26,047 nucleotides of DNA from Chara braunii (Eukaryota; Streptophyta; Charophyceae; Charales; Characeae): contig BFEA01000176.1 in the NCBI GenBank assembly GCA_003427395.1, forward strand, positions 594,911 through 620,957, given 5' to 3'. The notes under the pieces are model-generated. The model did no database searches and was not told the origin of the DNA. It saw nothing but the letters and a program-made list of their open reading frames with translations. The translations under genes were made by a program, and so were the position numbers. This document shows positions 17,346 through 26,047 of this stretch, one piece after another (within the stretch, counting starts at the first letter, position 1; every line of letters begins with the position of its first letter).

Positions 17346-18130
17346 CCCTACGGTAACCCCAGAATGAGCAAAATCGCAAATCCGGCCATCAAATGTCCGC
17401 GGCCTGCTGGCCCGTGGGATGGGGCATTTTGCTACCACCTCGGGAGGCTGTAGCAAATTTCTTTTCAGGTTTCGAAAATTTCTAAAACGAAATTCCCGCA
17501 TGATTGTCAGCTGCCGGGACTGGTTGTTGGCGCTTCAACAGCTGGAATTTGCCGCCTGAGCCCGCCTCTGCTGGTTTGGGGTTTTCTATGTCCGGTCACA
17601 CACAGCACGCTCGATTTTGTCCACATGCATAGCTGAAATCCCATGAGTAACGGGCTTGTTGCTTGTGGCGGAGTCGGTACCTGCTTGGCGCTGTCCCTCC
17701 GCCGTGCTCCGCTGACTTCCTCCTGGGCAGCGCATTCCCCCTGCTTCTGCTTCCGCGAGAATAGTCCTCCTTCCGCATCGAATAGTTCGATCACCCGCAG
17801 GCTTCCCCCGTAGTTCCGCCACCGGGCTGCAGGACCCCCGAAGTACCATGCACTGTTCCGCAAGGACGACGGTTCTAATCGTTGGCATTGGCCCTCCCTC
17901 CACTAATCTCCACATGCACAAAATATAAAAAAAGTATGACGGCGTATCTCTCCCTGTTGTAGCAGAAGATTCTCTCGTGTGTGCATGCCACTGGCCCGGT
18001 TGAATGACGGACCACCGCAAGTGAGGTTTAAAAGCTCGCCCTTTCGCAGGGTCGAGACCAAGGAAATAGAAAAGAATTTCGTTGGACCTACAAAAATAAA
18101 CTAAAATAAAATAAATCTAGGATTTGGGCC
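17346..18130. other. Unrecognised region with two overlapping minus-strand frames
   Basis: Two overlapping minus-strand frames of 118 (17507-17863) and 144 codons (17586-18020) are open. The first reads like soluble protein (RVIELFDAEGG, SRKQKQGECAAQEEV), but neither shows a family motif. Expected chance maxima in 26 kb are about this long. I do not call a gene. Confidence 0.25.
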
Positions 18131-18340
18131 TTGCGCTGTGTGCCTATGATCCATAAAATCCCAGATTCTGCAATGACTCAGTTCGGATCGGAGGAGAGCC
18201 TGCTTACACTGAAACGCGAGTTACGCAGGCTCAACTACACGGGGAATCTGTTCAATGGAATCCTGTGGAGGTGCGTAAGGAAGCAGGCCCCGAATTGGGG
18301 AAACATGGCAAAGAGAATTATATGGGCCATCATCGATTGA
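18131..18340 (+). other. Short open frame of unknown origin
   Basis: A 69-codon frame reads ESLLTLKRELRRLNYTGNLF, then NGILWRCVRKQAPNWGNMAK and RIIWAIID, ending in TGA. The balanced, helical, basic composition is less random-looking than neighbouring frames and may be a shard of a transposon or host protein. No family was recognised. Confidence 0.2.
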
Positions 18341-19055
18341 GGAGAGCCAAAAAAATAAGGACAACGTTTTTTGGGGTAGGTCAGTAACAGAGTGCTTTCG
18401 TTTAATTTTTGACAGGCTCAGAAGGNTGGGGGTTTAACCTGTGTCCCCTGTGTCCTCAGGCGGCAAGCAGTAGATTGACAGTCAGGGTGGACTGGCCGCT
18501 GAGTCAATAGTACCAGGCGGTTGGGGGAGGAGTGGGGCTATCGTGGGTCTTCCCTGGGATGGAATTCAGTGGAGGAGGTTTGACTGGAAAAGCAGCTCGT
18601 GGAGTTAAGTTGACAATTTAGTGCTGACAGTTCGTTAGAGTAGGGAGGGGAACCAGGGCACTCGGTTCCCCACTTAGGAATAGGCTTCTGCCGCAGGAGG
18701 TAGCAAGTGGGAGGTGGGTGGTAGAGTGGCATATCAGAAGGAACGTGAGTTTCAAGCAACCGAAGATAGGTTGCTTGCAGGCCAATAGTAGGCCTGTCCT
18801 TTGCGTGTCAGCAGGTAGGATAATTGGCATAGAACGGCTAAGGTCTGGGAGTACTGTAAGTAGGATCAATTACTGTAAGTGGAGATAGGAGTATGAGTAG
18901 TATGACTGGCAACAAAGTTTAGAAGAATATGGGTTTTAAGTTCGGTCTGGTGCATTGAGTTCTAAAGCATGGAAGCAGCTGGGGTGCCTACGAAGATAAG
19001 CTAAACCGTTTGATGCTGCCGAGATAACTCCGGGTTGAATTGTGAGGTCCCCGGC
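18341..19055. other. Anonymous, G-rich on plus strand
   Basis: No gene is recognised. On the minus strand it gives Pro/Leu/Ser-rich frames in the style of the 15.4-16.85 kb element, to which it may belong. One undetermined base is at 18426. Confidence 0.3.
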
Positions 19056-19059
19056 CTCG

Positions 19060-19212
19060 ATTTTTATTTATTTATTTTTTTATTTTATTTTTTTTTACGT
19101 GCTCCATCTATTGGTGGGGAGCAACACCTGCTGGAAACCGGGTCCAGTGTCATATAGATACAACCATATCCTCACAAATTGGCACGAGCTGGGAATCGGC
19201 CCCAGCGTCCCA
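19060..19212 (-). repeat. Retroelement 3'-tail: three hairpins and A-rich end
   Basis: On the minus strand the order is as follows: GGGACGCTGGGGCCGATTCC with CCAGC (19186-19212), about 35 bases, GACACTGGACCCGGTTTCC with AGCAGGTG (19125-19151), GCTCC/GGAGC around CCACCAATAGAT (19101-19120), ACGT, and an A-rich tail with T interruptions to about 19060. This mirrors the order in the LINE 3' UTR at 13326-13868. Confidence 0.75.
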
Positions 19213-19389
19213 TGACGAGTACGTTCAGAAAAATCATCAGGAAGTTTCATGACAATGAGACTAGGAGCCTACTGAAAAAGTCCAATTGACCTAAGGATGG
19301 AATTTGGAAATCGCGGTACCGGGATCTCCCGGCTTTAGCTCAAGGAATTTTGAGCTACTTCAAACCTTTTTTGTATGGAACTTCAGAGT

Positions 19390-20450
19390 TAAACAAAATC
19401 CAGAAAGGTGACTCAGAAATCCACCAACAGTCTTCTTTGCCTCACTCCGGCAAGACTTACTGTAGCAAAACCACCATCTCTACTGCTGCTATGCCCTATT
19501 TTTGTCCTACCAGCTAGCCCCTTCACTAGCAGGACGCGTGATACCTTTCTCTCTCTCACCTCAATCCCTGTCCTACCCGTTACTCAGAAAAAAGTACAGG
19601 AATAGACTGCAAAAGTCCTAAAAAAGCCCCAAATCCCGCAAAGTCTCTTCCAAAGGTCTCCAAACTGTCCTATTCCCTTCTGAGCTTTCCAGGCCTCACA
19701 CCCCCCATCCTGCTGGGTTACAGGGCAACACAACTCACCCCGGCTCCGGCCACCGTCGTCCCAGCAGCAACCCTCGGTTGTCCCGTGGAATGCCCCCCCG
19801 AAGCACCCCCAGATCTCTCTACCAGGCCTCATGCTCCTGCGTCAGCAGGTTACAGGGCAACACCCCAGCACCGGCCAGCGTCGTTCTGGCATCGAAGAGC
19901 CTTAGGTCACCGAGTATTACAGCCTCGACACCACCTAAAAGAAAACCCCAGGATCCAGAAGACATTTTAAGACAAAACAGACTACCCCCTTTTTTTTTAA
20001 AAACAGGCTTTAACTAGGTAAAAATCCGGTAAAAGGAAAAGGGGGGGCGAAATTAAATACCAATCATCCTAAAATCCCCCCCTCAACAAAAGAGCCGTCG
20101 GTCTCGACTTTCAGTCCTCGAACCAGAACTCACTTGGTCTCATACCCCCTTCTGCTTGGGTAACAGGGCACCGCAACCTTCCCCAGTACCGACCAACCTA
20201 GCTCTGTCGGACAGGAAGTGCCTTCCTCCCTCGACAATTCCCCTGGCGACAAACCCCTAAACAGGTTACAGGGTCAAAGCCCCAGCGCCGCTTGTGTTGG
20301 ACGATCTGGTTATGCCTTCACCCTCGGCATAATTCCATGGGCCTCAAGCTCCCCTTGGGTCACAGAGCCAAACTCCAGCACCGACCCATGTCATCCCAGC
20401 CTCGTCCTCCTGACCTACTCACCTTCACCAACACCCTCTGATTGAAGGCC
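19390..20450 (+). mobile_element. Pro/Ser-rich element relic, plus copy
   Basis: This is the inverted counterpart of 15371-16850. Translation of its conserved frame includes TPARLTVAKPPSLLLL, SRLQGNTPAPASVVLAS and TPPKRKPQDPEDILRQNRL, giving a low-complexity, Pro/Ser/Thr-rich product with a basic PKRK patch. A phrase (GGTTACAGGGCAACACC, then CAGCACCGGCCA) recurs about five times between 19715 and 20400 at roughly 50-300-base spacing. The copy is broken by stops (for example after KTGFN at about 20015). The class is unknown; a gag/ORF1-like role is only inferred from composition. Confidence 0.6.
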
Positions 20451-20740
20451 GCCGTTTCTCCTTCCCTTATCCCCCTTTTTAATCCCCCCGCCGCCCCCCA
20501 AGAATTTAAAGAGAAGCTACGAATTTATAAGAATTTTTTAGGAATTTAACAGACGTGCAGATTACCATAGGGATACACCTTCAGATGTCTTTTTCGAATA
20601 GAATCCTTCAGAAACCTACTTTTGGAATTATCAAGACAAGAAGATAAGGATTACAAACGCGGATTTTTCCAATAGAAGAATACTTCGGAATCACACTTTA
20701 AGAAATTGGAAATTGAAACAAAACTAAGACAAGATTAAGA

Positions 20741-20876
20741 AATCCATCTGAAATATCACTTGGGAATTAAAACTTGAAAAACAAGATCAAGGAATTTATC
20801 TAAGGTGTAATCCATCTGAAATATCACTTGGGAATTAAAATTTGAAAAACAAGATCGAGGAATTTATCTAAGATGT
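20741..20876 (+). repeat. 68-base tandem duplication
   Basis: AATCCATCTGAAATATCACT at 20741 is repeated at 20809. The units differ at only a few positions and end TAAGGTGT and TAAGATGT; the second ending creates the ATG of the next frame. Confidence 0.95.
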
Positions 20877-21178
20877 CCAGATCAAATTGGAAATTCTACG
20901 AAAGTCGACCTGAGTTATTGCTCTCAATTTACTCACAAGTACTTTGAAACGCTAGACAGATGGGAATCGCTTGTTTAAGATCAGCGGCAAAAAATCTGAT
21001 TCACGAACATCAACTTAGCCGAACCGATCCTGAAAATCATTNGGGAAAACTTTTAGAAACCATTTTTTTAACCCTTCGTGAAACCTACTATGAATCGAAT
21101 TCGAAATGGATTAAAACCCCGGAAAGGATATTTACAATCAGGAGTGCATTCTTGGAAATACAAACTTGCATTCGGTAG
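20873..21178 (+). pseudogene. Broken short ORF, unknown family
   Basis: From ATG 20873 the translation is MSRSNWKFYESRPELLLSIY, then SQVL, a stop (TGA 20945-20947), then NARQMGIACLRSAAKNLIHE and on to WIKTPERIFTIRSAFLEIQT, ending CIR at TAG. Reading through the one stop gives about 101 codons of normal-looking, charged, helical protein. That is better than chance frames nearby and unlike the Pro/Ser-rich stretch before it. One N lies at 21042. It follows the plus copy of the Pro/Ser-rich element on the same strand and may be its next domain. No motif was recognised. Confidence 0.45.
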
Positions 21179-21956
21179 ATCAGAAGGCATCACAAACAAA
21201 GGGATTTAAGCGTGAGAAAANGCTTGAGAAAAGGCTTAGAAAGAGATGAGCGGGATTGAGGGCCAACACCGATTCAAGCCTCTCAACAGATAATCATCCC
21301 TACACCCCTATCAATCGCTCTTCCCATATCCCGTTCGTCCCCCCTCTAAACTTCGACCTCCTGCTTCATCGGCCTGAAGGCAACCCAACCATGTTGTGGC
21401 CGACCACATCGACCATCAAAAACTCAGGTTGAACAATGAAGATCAGCGGACCGTGGCCTCAAGCTCCGCATCAGTCTCGCCACGTAGCAGGACAAAAAAC
21501 CGTCAAACTTGTCGACGGCCTCTCACTGGCAGTCCAGAGAGAAGAGGAATACCCACACTAGGATCATAGTTCTGCCGCCTTAATCCCTTTATTCATTGAA
21601 GTACAACCTCCCACCTCGCAAACCCTCCTCGCTAGCTTTGCACTTCGAGCTACTTACATGCATTAGTGATGGGAAAACGAAACTCAACAGCACGCTCCCA
21701 TGTGCCTGGCCGCTTCGCCCCCGTCGTCTAGTACAGTCTCCTCAAAGCATACAAGGATTAGCAACTCCTCCACGTCCGCACCTACCAAACTTGCCATCGC
21801 CCCCTGAAGCGGGCAAAGAAGACGCAAGAAGAGAAGCTGACAAGCACCCCGAATAACAGAGAAGCTCACACGCTGGCCATGCACCAGTCCCCTGCCAAGT
21901 CGCCCGCCATCACCTTGAGAGCTCGAAAATACAAGCGAAGCAGTGATCCTGCAGAC
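21179..21956. other. Anonymous sequence
   Basis: C-rich, no recognised gene. A short phrase GAGAAAANGCTTGAGAAAAG is duplicated at about 21213-21235. Confidence 0.35.
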
Positions 21957-22099
21957 GCCCACCCGCCATCGCCACTCGAATCATAAGTGCGGGAAAACGG
22001 CCACCGCGCCAACAGGATGTCGCAGAAGCCCACCCGCCATCGCCACTCAAATCATAAGTGCGGGAAAAACAGCCACCGCGCCAGCAGGATGTCGGAGAA
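21957..22099 (+). repeat. 71-base tandem duplication
   Basis: GCCCACCCGCCATCGCCACT at 21957 recurs at 22028. Both continue AATCATAAGTGCGGGAAAA, CCACCGCGCCARCAGGATGT and CGSAGAA. Confidence 0.95.
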
Positions 22100-23180
22100 A
22101 CGCACCAACGGCGCAGCGCCCCCGGAAGCACTGCGCCGCCGTCTCCACCACTCTCGATTTGACATTTTTCCCTCTCTGTCCAACAGTAATTGCCTGTGCC
22201 GCCACTTTTTCCATGCTCCACAGACCCGACCCCGCCGTGTCTATCTATCATTCATCCTCCATACCACTGCATTTCTACCAGGCAGTTAGAGGGGAGGGGG
22301 GGGAAGTCTAGGAATTCGTTAGAAGGCTTTAGGGGGATGACCGCATCCACACTAGTCCAGTCTTTGAACCTAAGGCAGTGGTCTTTTACTATCACTCTGC
22401 TTTCTTGGACCGGCCCCGATTCAGGCGGTTCCCCTTTCCATTCAACCTTCCCTATCCTCCCCCCATTAGGTCCCCCGAGCCAACATGAGCTGAATTCCTA
22501 GATTTTGCTCTGGATGTCTTTTTTTCTGTCAAGGAGTCTGATTCGAGTTTTTACCTTCTCCCATTCCACGGACAGGCTCAAAAGGCTAGGTAGTAGTCAG
22601 AAGCCGAAGAGGGAATGATTAGAGGCTAGGGTCAGGCGGGTGCTCTTTCGGTTTTCTCGTTTGATTTTTGCTGTTTCTGTTTTTGTTTTTTGTGTTTTTT
22701 GTTTTCAAACGTAGGTCTGTTTTTTTGTTTTCAGACGTAGGTTTGTCTTTGACTTACCTGTTTTTTTGTCGCTCGTTATAAATAAATAGCCGACGGACTA
22801 TCAGAATAGGTCTCTTTGTCGAAACGTCCCCCTTAGGAAACTGGATCTGGCTCCAGACGAAACGCATCGGGGAAACGAAAAGCCAGATGCGGTGACGAAA
22901 GTCGCGCATGCTGTGCGGAGCTCTATCATCAATTTTTTCTGCAGTGCGCATCACGTTTCGTTTTGAATTACGATCATTCTGAGTTTGCTTTGGTGAACAA
23001 CTGCGCTGCATGAGTGTGTTCTGCATATCTGCACCGCTCTCATTCTACTTGCGCTGTGTGACCACGCCAGACACCATTTCGGCAACTGCCAGAGAGTCTC
23101 GTTCTTGTTTTTTCCGATTCGCTACAAGCCTACAACCAACTGACCGACCGGCCGGCCACGGGAGTATTTCAGCAAATGCG
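22100..23180. other. Anonymous sequence with small repeats
   Basis: AAGTCTAGGAATTC (22304) is mirrored by GAATTCCTAGATTT (22493), possibly the ends of a 200-base element. GTTTTCAAACGTAGGTCTGT (about 22700) recurs as GTTTTCAGACGTAGGTTTGT (about 22726). No gene is recognised. Confidence 0.4.
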
Positions 23181-23204
23181 AGATAGCAAACCTCGCAGAT
23201 TTTG

Positions 23205-23790
23205 TGCCTCGCTGCACTACTCATGAGTCATGAAATGTGCGTTTTCGTGAGCTGAGCATCGCTGCACTTACTCGTGAATTTGGCCGTCCGAAAACACATC
23301 AAGAGTTGTCAGACGTTACTCTTGCATCCGTCAAGAGCTGTCGCCGCTGCACTGCTCAATGCTCTTGCCTTGTCGCTCGTGAAAATGCTTTTCATGAGTT
23401 GTCAGGGCACCGCCGGCTGAAAACTTGCTAGAGCGCTCTTGCACGTCTGTCTGCAACCACGGTTTTTGCAAGGGTGGTCGGATGGTTTCTTGAAAGTGTG
23501 CAGGATTTCTAGAGCGAGCCAGGGTCTGGATGGACAAACCAGGCTGCACTGCACTCCATGATTCACAAGGGCGTGACAAGAGTGGTTCATGAGCGTGACT
23601 ATCTAGAGTAAGTGCAGCCACGACCGAACTCTAGCCCATTTCGGGAATCTGACAACTCATGCCGCAGTCTTGATTTTTTTCAGCGAGGCCCTTTGCTGGA
23701 ATGCCACCGCTGTGTGCGTATGCCCTTAGGGCCTCGCCACACTACTCTTGAGAAACTCAGAGAAAAGAGTTTTCAAGAGTTGCGGTGCCT
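23205..23790. repeat. Nested repeat block related to family-3 MITEs
   Basis: GCCTCGCTGCACTACTCATG (about 23207) and GGGCCTCGCCACACTACTCT (23729, preceded by TTA) are direct relatives, with weaker ones at about 23256 and 23340. GCTGCACTTACTC at 23261-23273 is exactly mirrored at 23606-23618. CAGCGAGGCCC at about 23690 looks like a right end. Several short elements seem inserted into one another. Confidence 0.5.
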
Positions 23791-25640
23791 GTGACGCGCA
23801 AACCTCACGCCCTATGCTGTCTTCCGTTCGCAGTGTTAGATGTGCGGAAAAGAGGCCCAGAAAAACAGCAAGATGGGGTGTGCCAAGGATTTTTGGAAAT
23901 TGAGTGTGGGGACACAGACGAAACTGAAATCCTTCGTGTTGGTCCGATGGAGCAAGTCGATCGTTTCGCGCGTCGCAGAATGCGCGCGTGGGCAAGGCGG
24001 GAAAAAGAGAGAAGGACCCAAATTCAATCCAAAAAGTATTGTCGTGCCTCCCACCGGGCTACAGCCCGTCGTTTAGAACAAAAAGGCTTGGGCACACTTC
24101 GCGTGTCTCGTTTTCGTATCAAATCCCGTTGTCGTTCGCTGGTTAGTTCCGAGTCTGACGTGGAGGGTCTCAGTCGCGTGGCTCTTTCTTTATGCTCGTC
24201 ATCACTCCGCACACGGTAGTGGAAACCCCTGGACTCGTAGCGCTCAAAACGCTGACATTCGGTGCACAGAGTGCGCGGCCAGTGGGGTTCTACTGCCGTC
24301 CACGGAATGACGATTAACTCGTTAAATGGCAACAATACCGAGTAAGGTGGGAAGTGCGTATCGATAATAACAAACCGAACCTGGAACAGCGGTCGGCCGG
24401 AGGGAGGTAATACTGCCCGCCAATTTGTGCAACGGCTTCTTGTACGTCCCACTCACGTACACGTGTCCTTTCCTCACTATAAGGAAAAGGTCGTGTTGGG
24501 ATGGGAGATACGGGAGGCTGGCGCCCAATCGAATGGTACTTGTCAGTCCACATGTCAATCAATCACAAAATATCCTGAGACGTCATTAAGAACAGAAGCG
24601 ATTCGCGCGTCCCCCAATCAATCTTTTTACACAAGAGAGAGAGAAAGCAATCACAGATCAGTATGGCTACGGGTCCGATTAGTTCAACACAACGTTGGTC
24701 CCTAGGCGCCTTGTTTCTCAGGGCCGCCTCGTGGCTCGGCTGCTGATGTTGTGCATCATACAGCAAATGGCATGCGCAGGGCAAACAAAGCTACAAATCT
24801 AAATACTATTGTATTCTCGAACAAAATATCGACGACACTCGTCTAATCAAATCGAAAAAGTCACGCATCTCTATACATGCATTCACTGTGGAAGGTGCGA
24901 AAATAAGACATGCACAAGAAAAGATGGATCGCATTGCACAATACACACACATCCACCGTTCACAAGACAAGTAGACGGGGTCCTCGGGTAGGAGGATTAC
25001 CTAGGAAACTAATGGAAGAGTTCCGGAAGAAGTCTTTCACACAGAAGCAGAATGTCAACTCATTCCTACTCAAGAGAGGGACAATCATTCAGACGCATCA
25101 TCATTCAAAAAAAAAAAAGAGAGAGAGAGGGTTGAGGGAAAGAAAGTCCAAAATAGAAGATGACGAGATCCAGGAAGAGAAAAGTCCGGCGTCACCGCTG
25201 TACGCTCACGCCAAAGATAACAATCCGCAACAAAGGCGCATTCGCTGTTAATTCCAATATGGCCCCGGGCCAATCAACTCAACATCAATCCTCATACCCG
25301 CACCGACGATCCCGGCCGTCGCGTGCTAACTCCCACCACTGCGATCATCACCCCGTTGTTGTAAACTCGACACAGTTTACCCAGATCCCATAGTCTGTCG
25401 TGGCGATCCAGCGCGCAACCGGCCAGTCTATCGTTAGCCCGACAGGACTTTCCGACTCGCTTCAAACACTCTGCCTAGCCACTGCTTCCCGGAAGCTGGC
25501 TTGAGAGTCGAGAACGTAAGAGAGTTTTGCGGACGCGCTTGCGAGTTTTATAGTTGCGACAGGGGAGATAGGAGGGGGAAAAGGCGACAGGAAAACTAAG
25601 GTATAAGAGGAGAAGCAGGAGGAGAAGACTTTGAGAAGAG
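23791..25640. other. Anonymous sequence
   Basis: Open frames of 144 codons (+, 23785-24219), 142 codons (-, 24024-24452) and 113 codons (+, 24910-25251) overlap or sit near one another. None shows a family motif or clear exon borders, and all are within chance limits. A purine stretch with AGAG repeats lies at about 25108-25145. Confidence 0.35.
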
Positions 25641-26047
25641 TGCTCTACGAACGCCNTGCTGATCCNTCNNAACTCAAGGTTCAACCAATNAGATTCGTCG
25701 CGCNATAGGAAGGTCCTATCGATCGATGCACCTGATTGGCGAGCGGGAGTTATCGGGGGATCGATCGGACGTCGTACGCNAGACTTAGAGGGTGAGAAGA
25801 GAAAAGGCGNGAGAGGTGGCGCAAGACAGGTCCAAGATTCANATGATCAAGAAAGGGAAATGGGCGCNCGAAAGCAAGGCNGGGGAGAGNGAGAGGGAGA
25901 AGGAAAAACAGTTACGNGGAGAGAGNAAAAGGGAGGGAGAAGGGAAGGGAGGCGCGGGAGGGAGCGATGCGGGGGACAGAGAGGAGGAAGCTTTTGCATG
26001 CACGACGCCGTCAACAAAAAAAGGAAAAAGGCACCGAAACAGTTACA
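25641..26047. other. Purine-rich end with many undetermined bases
   Basis: More than a dozen N calls occur between 25656 and 25926. The plus strand is G/A-rich (GAGAGGGAG phrases) from about 25790 on, the minus strand correspondingly C/T-rich, as some 5' UTR or promoter regions are. No gene can be supported. Confidence 0.4.

Noticed and set aside
23785-24219. Plus-strand frame of 144 codons, Arg-rich
   Set aside because: No motif, no homologue recognised, and it starts inside a repeat block; the length is within chance.
24024-24452. Minus-strand frame of 142 codons with a CTEC pair and a possible splice acceptor at its start
   Set aside because: It overlaps the previous frame on the other strand, no domain is recognisable, and no convincing donor or next exon was found.
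24809-24991. Cys-rich short frame (CIHCGRCENKTC)
   Set aside because: The Cys spacing fits no zinc-finger family I know and the frame is only 60 codons.

Overview
This is eukaryotic nuclear DNA, probably from a large, repeat-filled genome. It has long homopolymer and dinucleotide tracts, poly-A-tailed retroelement debris, short inverted-repeat transposons, a 320-base assembly gap and scattered single N calls. I find no intact protein-coding gene. The longest open frames are no longer than chance plus low-complexity bias would give, and every recognisable protein signature is a broken fragment. The lineage is inferred from three clues: a mitochondrial tRNA-Phe(GAA) relic that closely resembles the land-plant/streptophyte type as I recall it, an L1-like LINE remnant with a zf-RVT end, and TWA-flanked GGGCC-terminus (Tourist/PIF-Harbinger-like) MITEs. 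Together these suggest the green lineage, perhaps a charophyte-like alga, but do not prove it.

Layout. 0-3 kb: poly-T tracts, a tRNA-like SINE remnant, and a roughly 690-base foldback element with nested inverted and direct repeats. 3-6 kb: mostly anonymous sequence with a small reverse-transcriptase motif A remnant, a GC-rich SINE-like repeat and a near-perfect hairpin. 6.3-7.5 kb: a strikingly T-poor tract split by a 235-base AT-richer insert that encodes a broken LAGLIDADG homing endonuclease, so probably of organelle or organelle-intron origin. 7.7-9 kb: microsatellites and a second tRNA-like head. 9.1-10.05 kb: AT-rich sequence carrying the mitochondrial-type tRNA-Phe relic. 10.2-12.5 kb: a dense cluster of short palindromic MITEs of at least three families. 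12.5-13.87 kb: the 3' end of a decayed LINE, with its hairpin-bearing 3' UTR running to the gap.

14.2-26 kb: G-rich tandem repeats, then two diverged copies of one Pro/Ser-rich element in inverted orientation (about 15.4-16.85 kb on the minus strand and 19.4-20.45 kb on the plus strand). The plus copy is followed by a short broken frame, and then by repeat-rich and anonymous sequence to the end. The last 400 bases contain scattered Ns and are purine-rich.

The genes do not act together as a system. The window is a graveyard of mobile and organellar DNA. The most informative items are the LAGLIDADG fragment, the tRNA-Phe relic, and a dispersed two-hairpin plus poly-A 3' terminus that recurs on both strands and seems to be the 3' tail of the LINE family and perhaps of a SINE partner.
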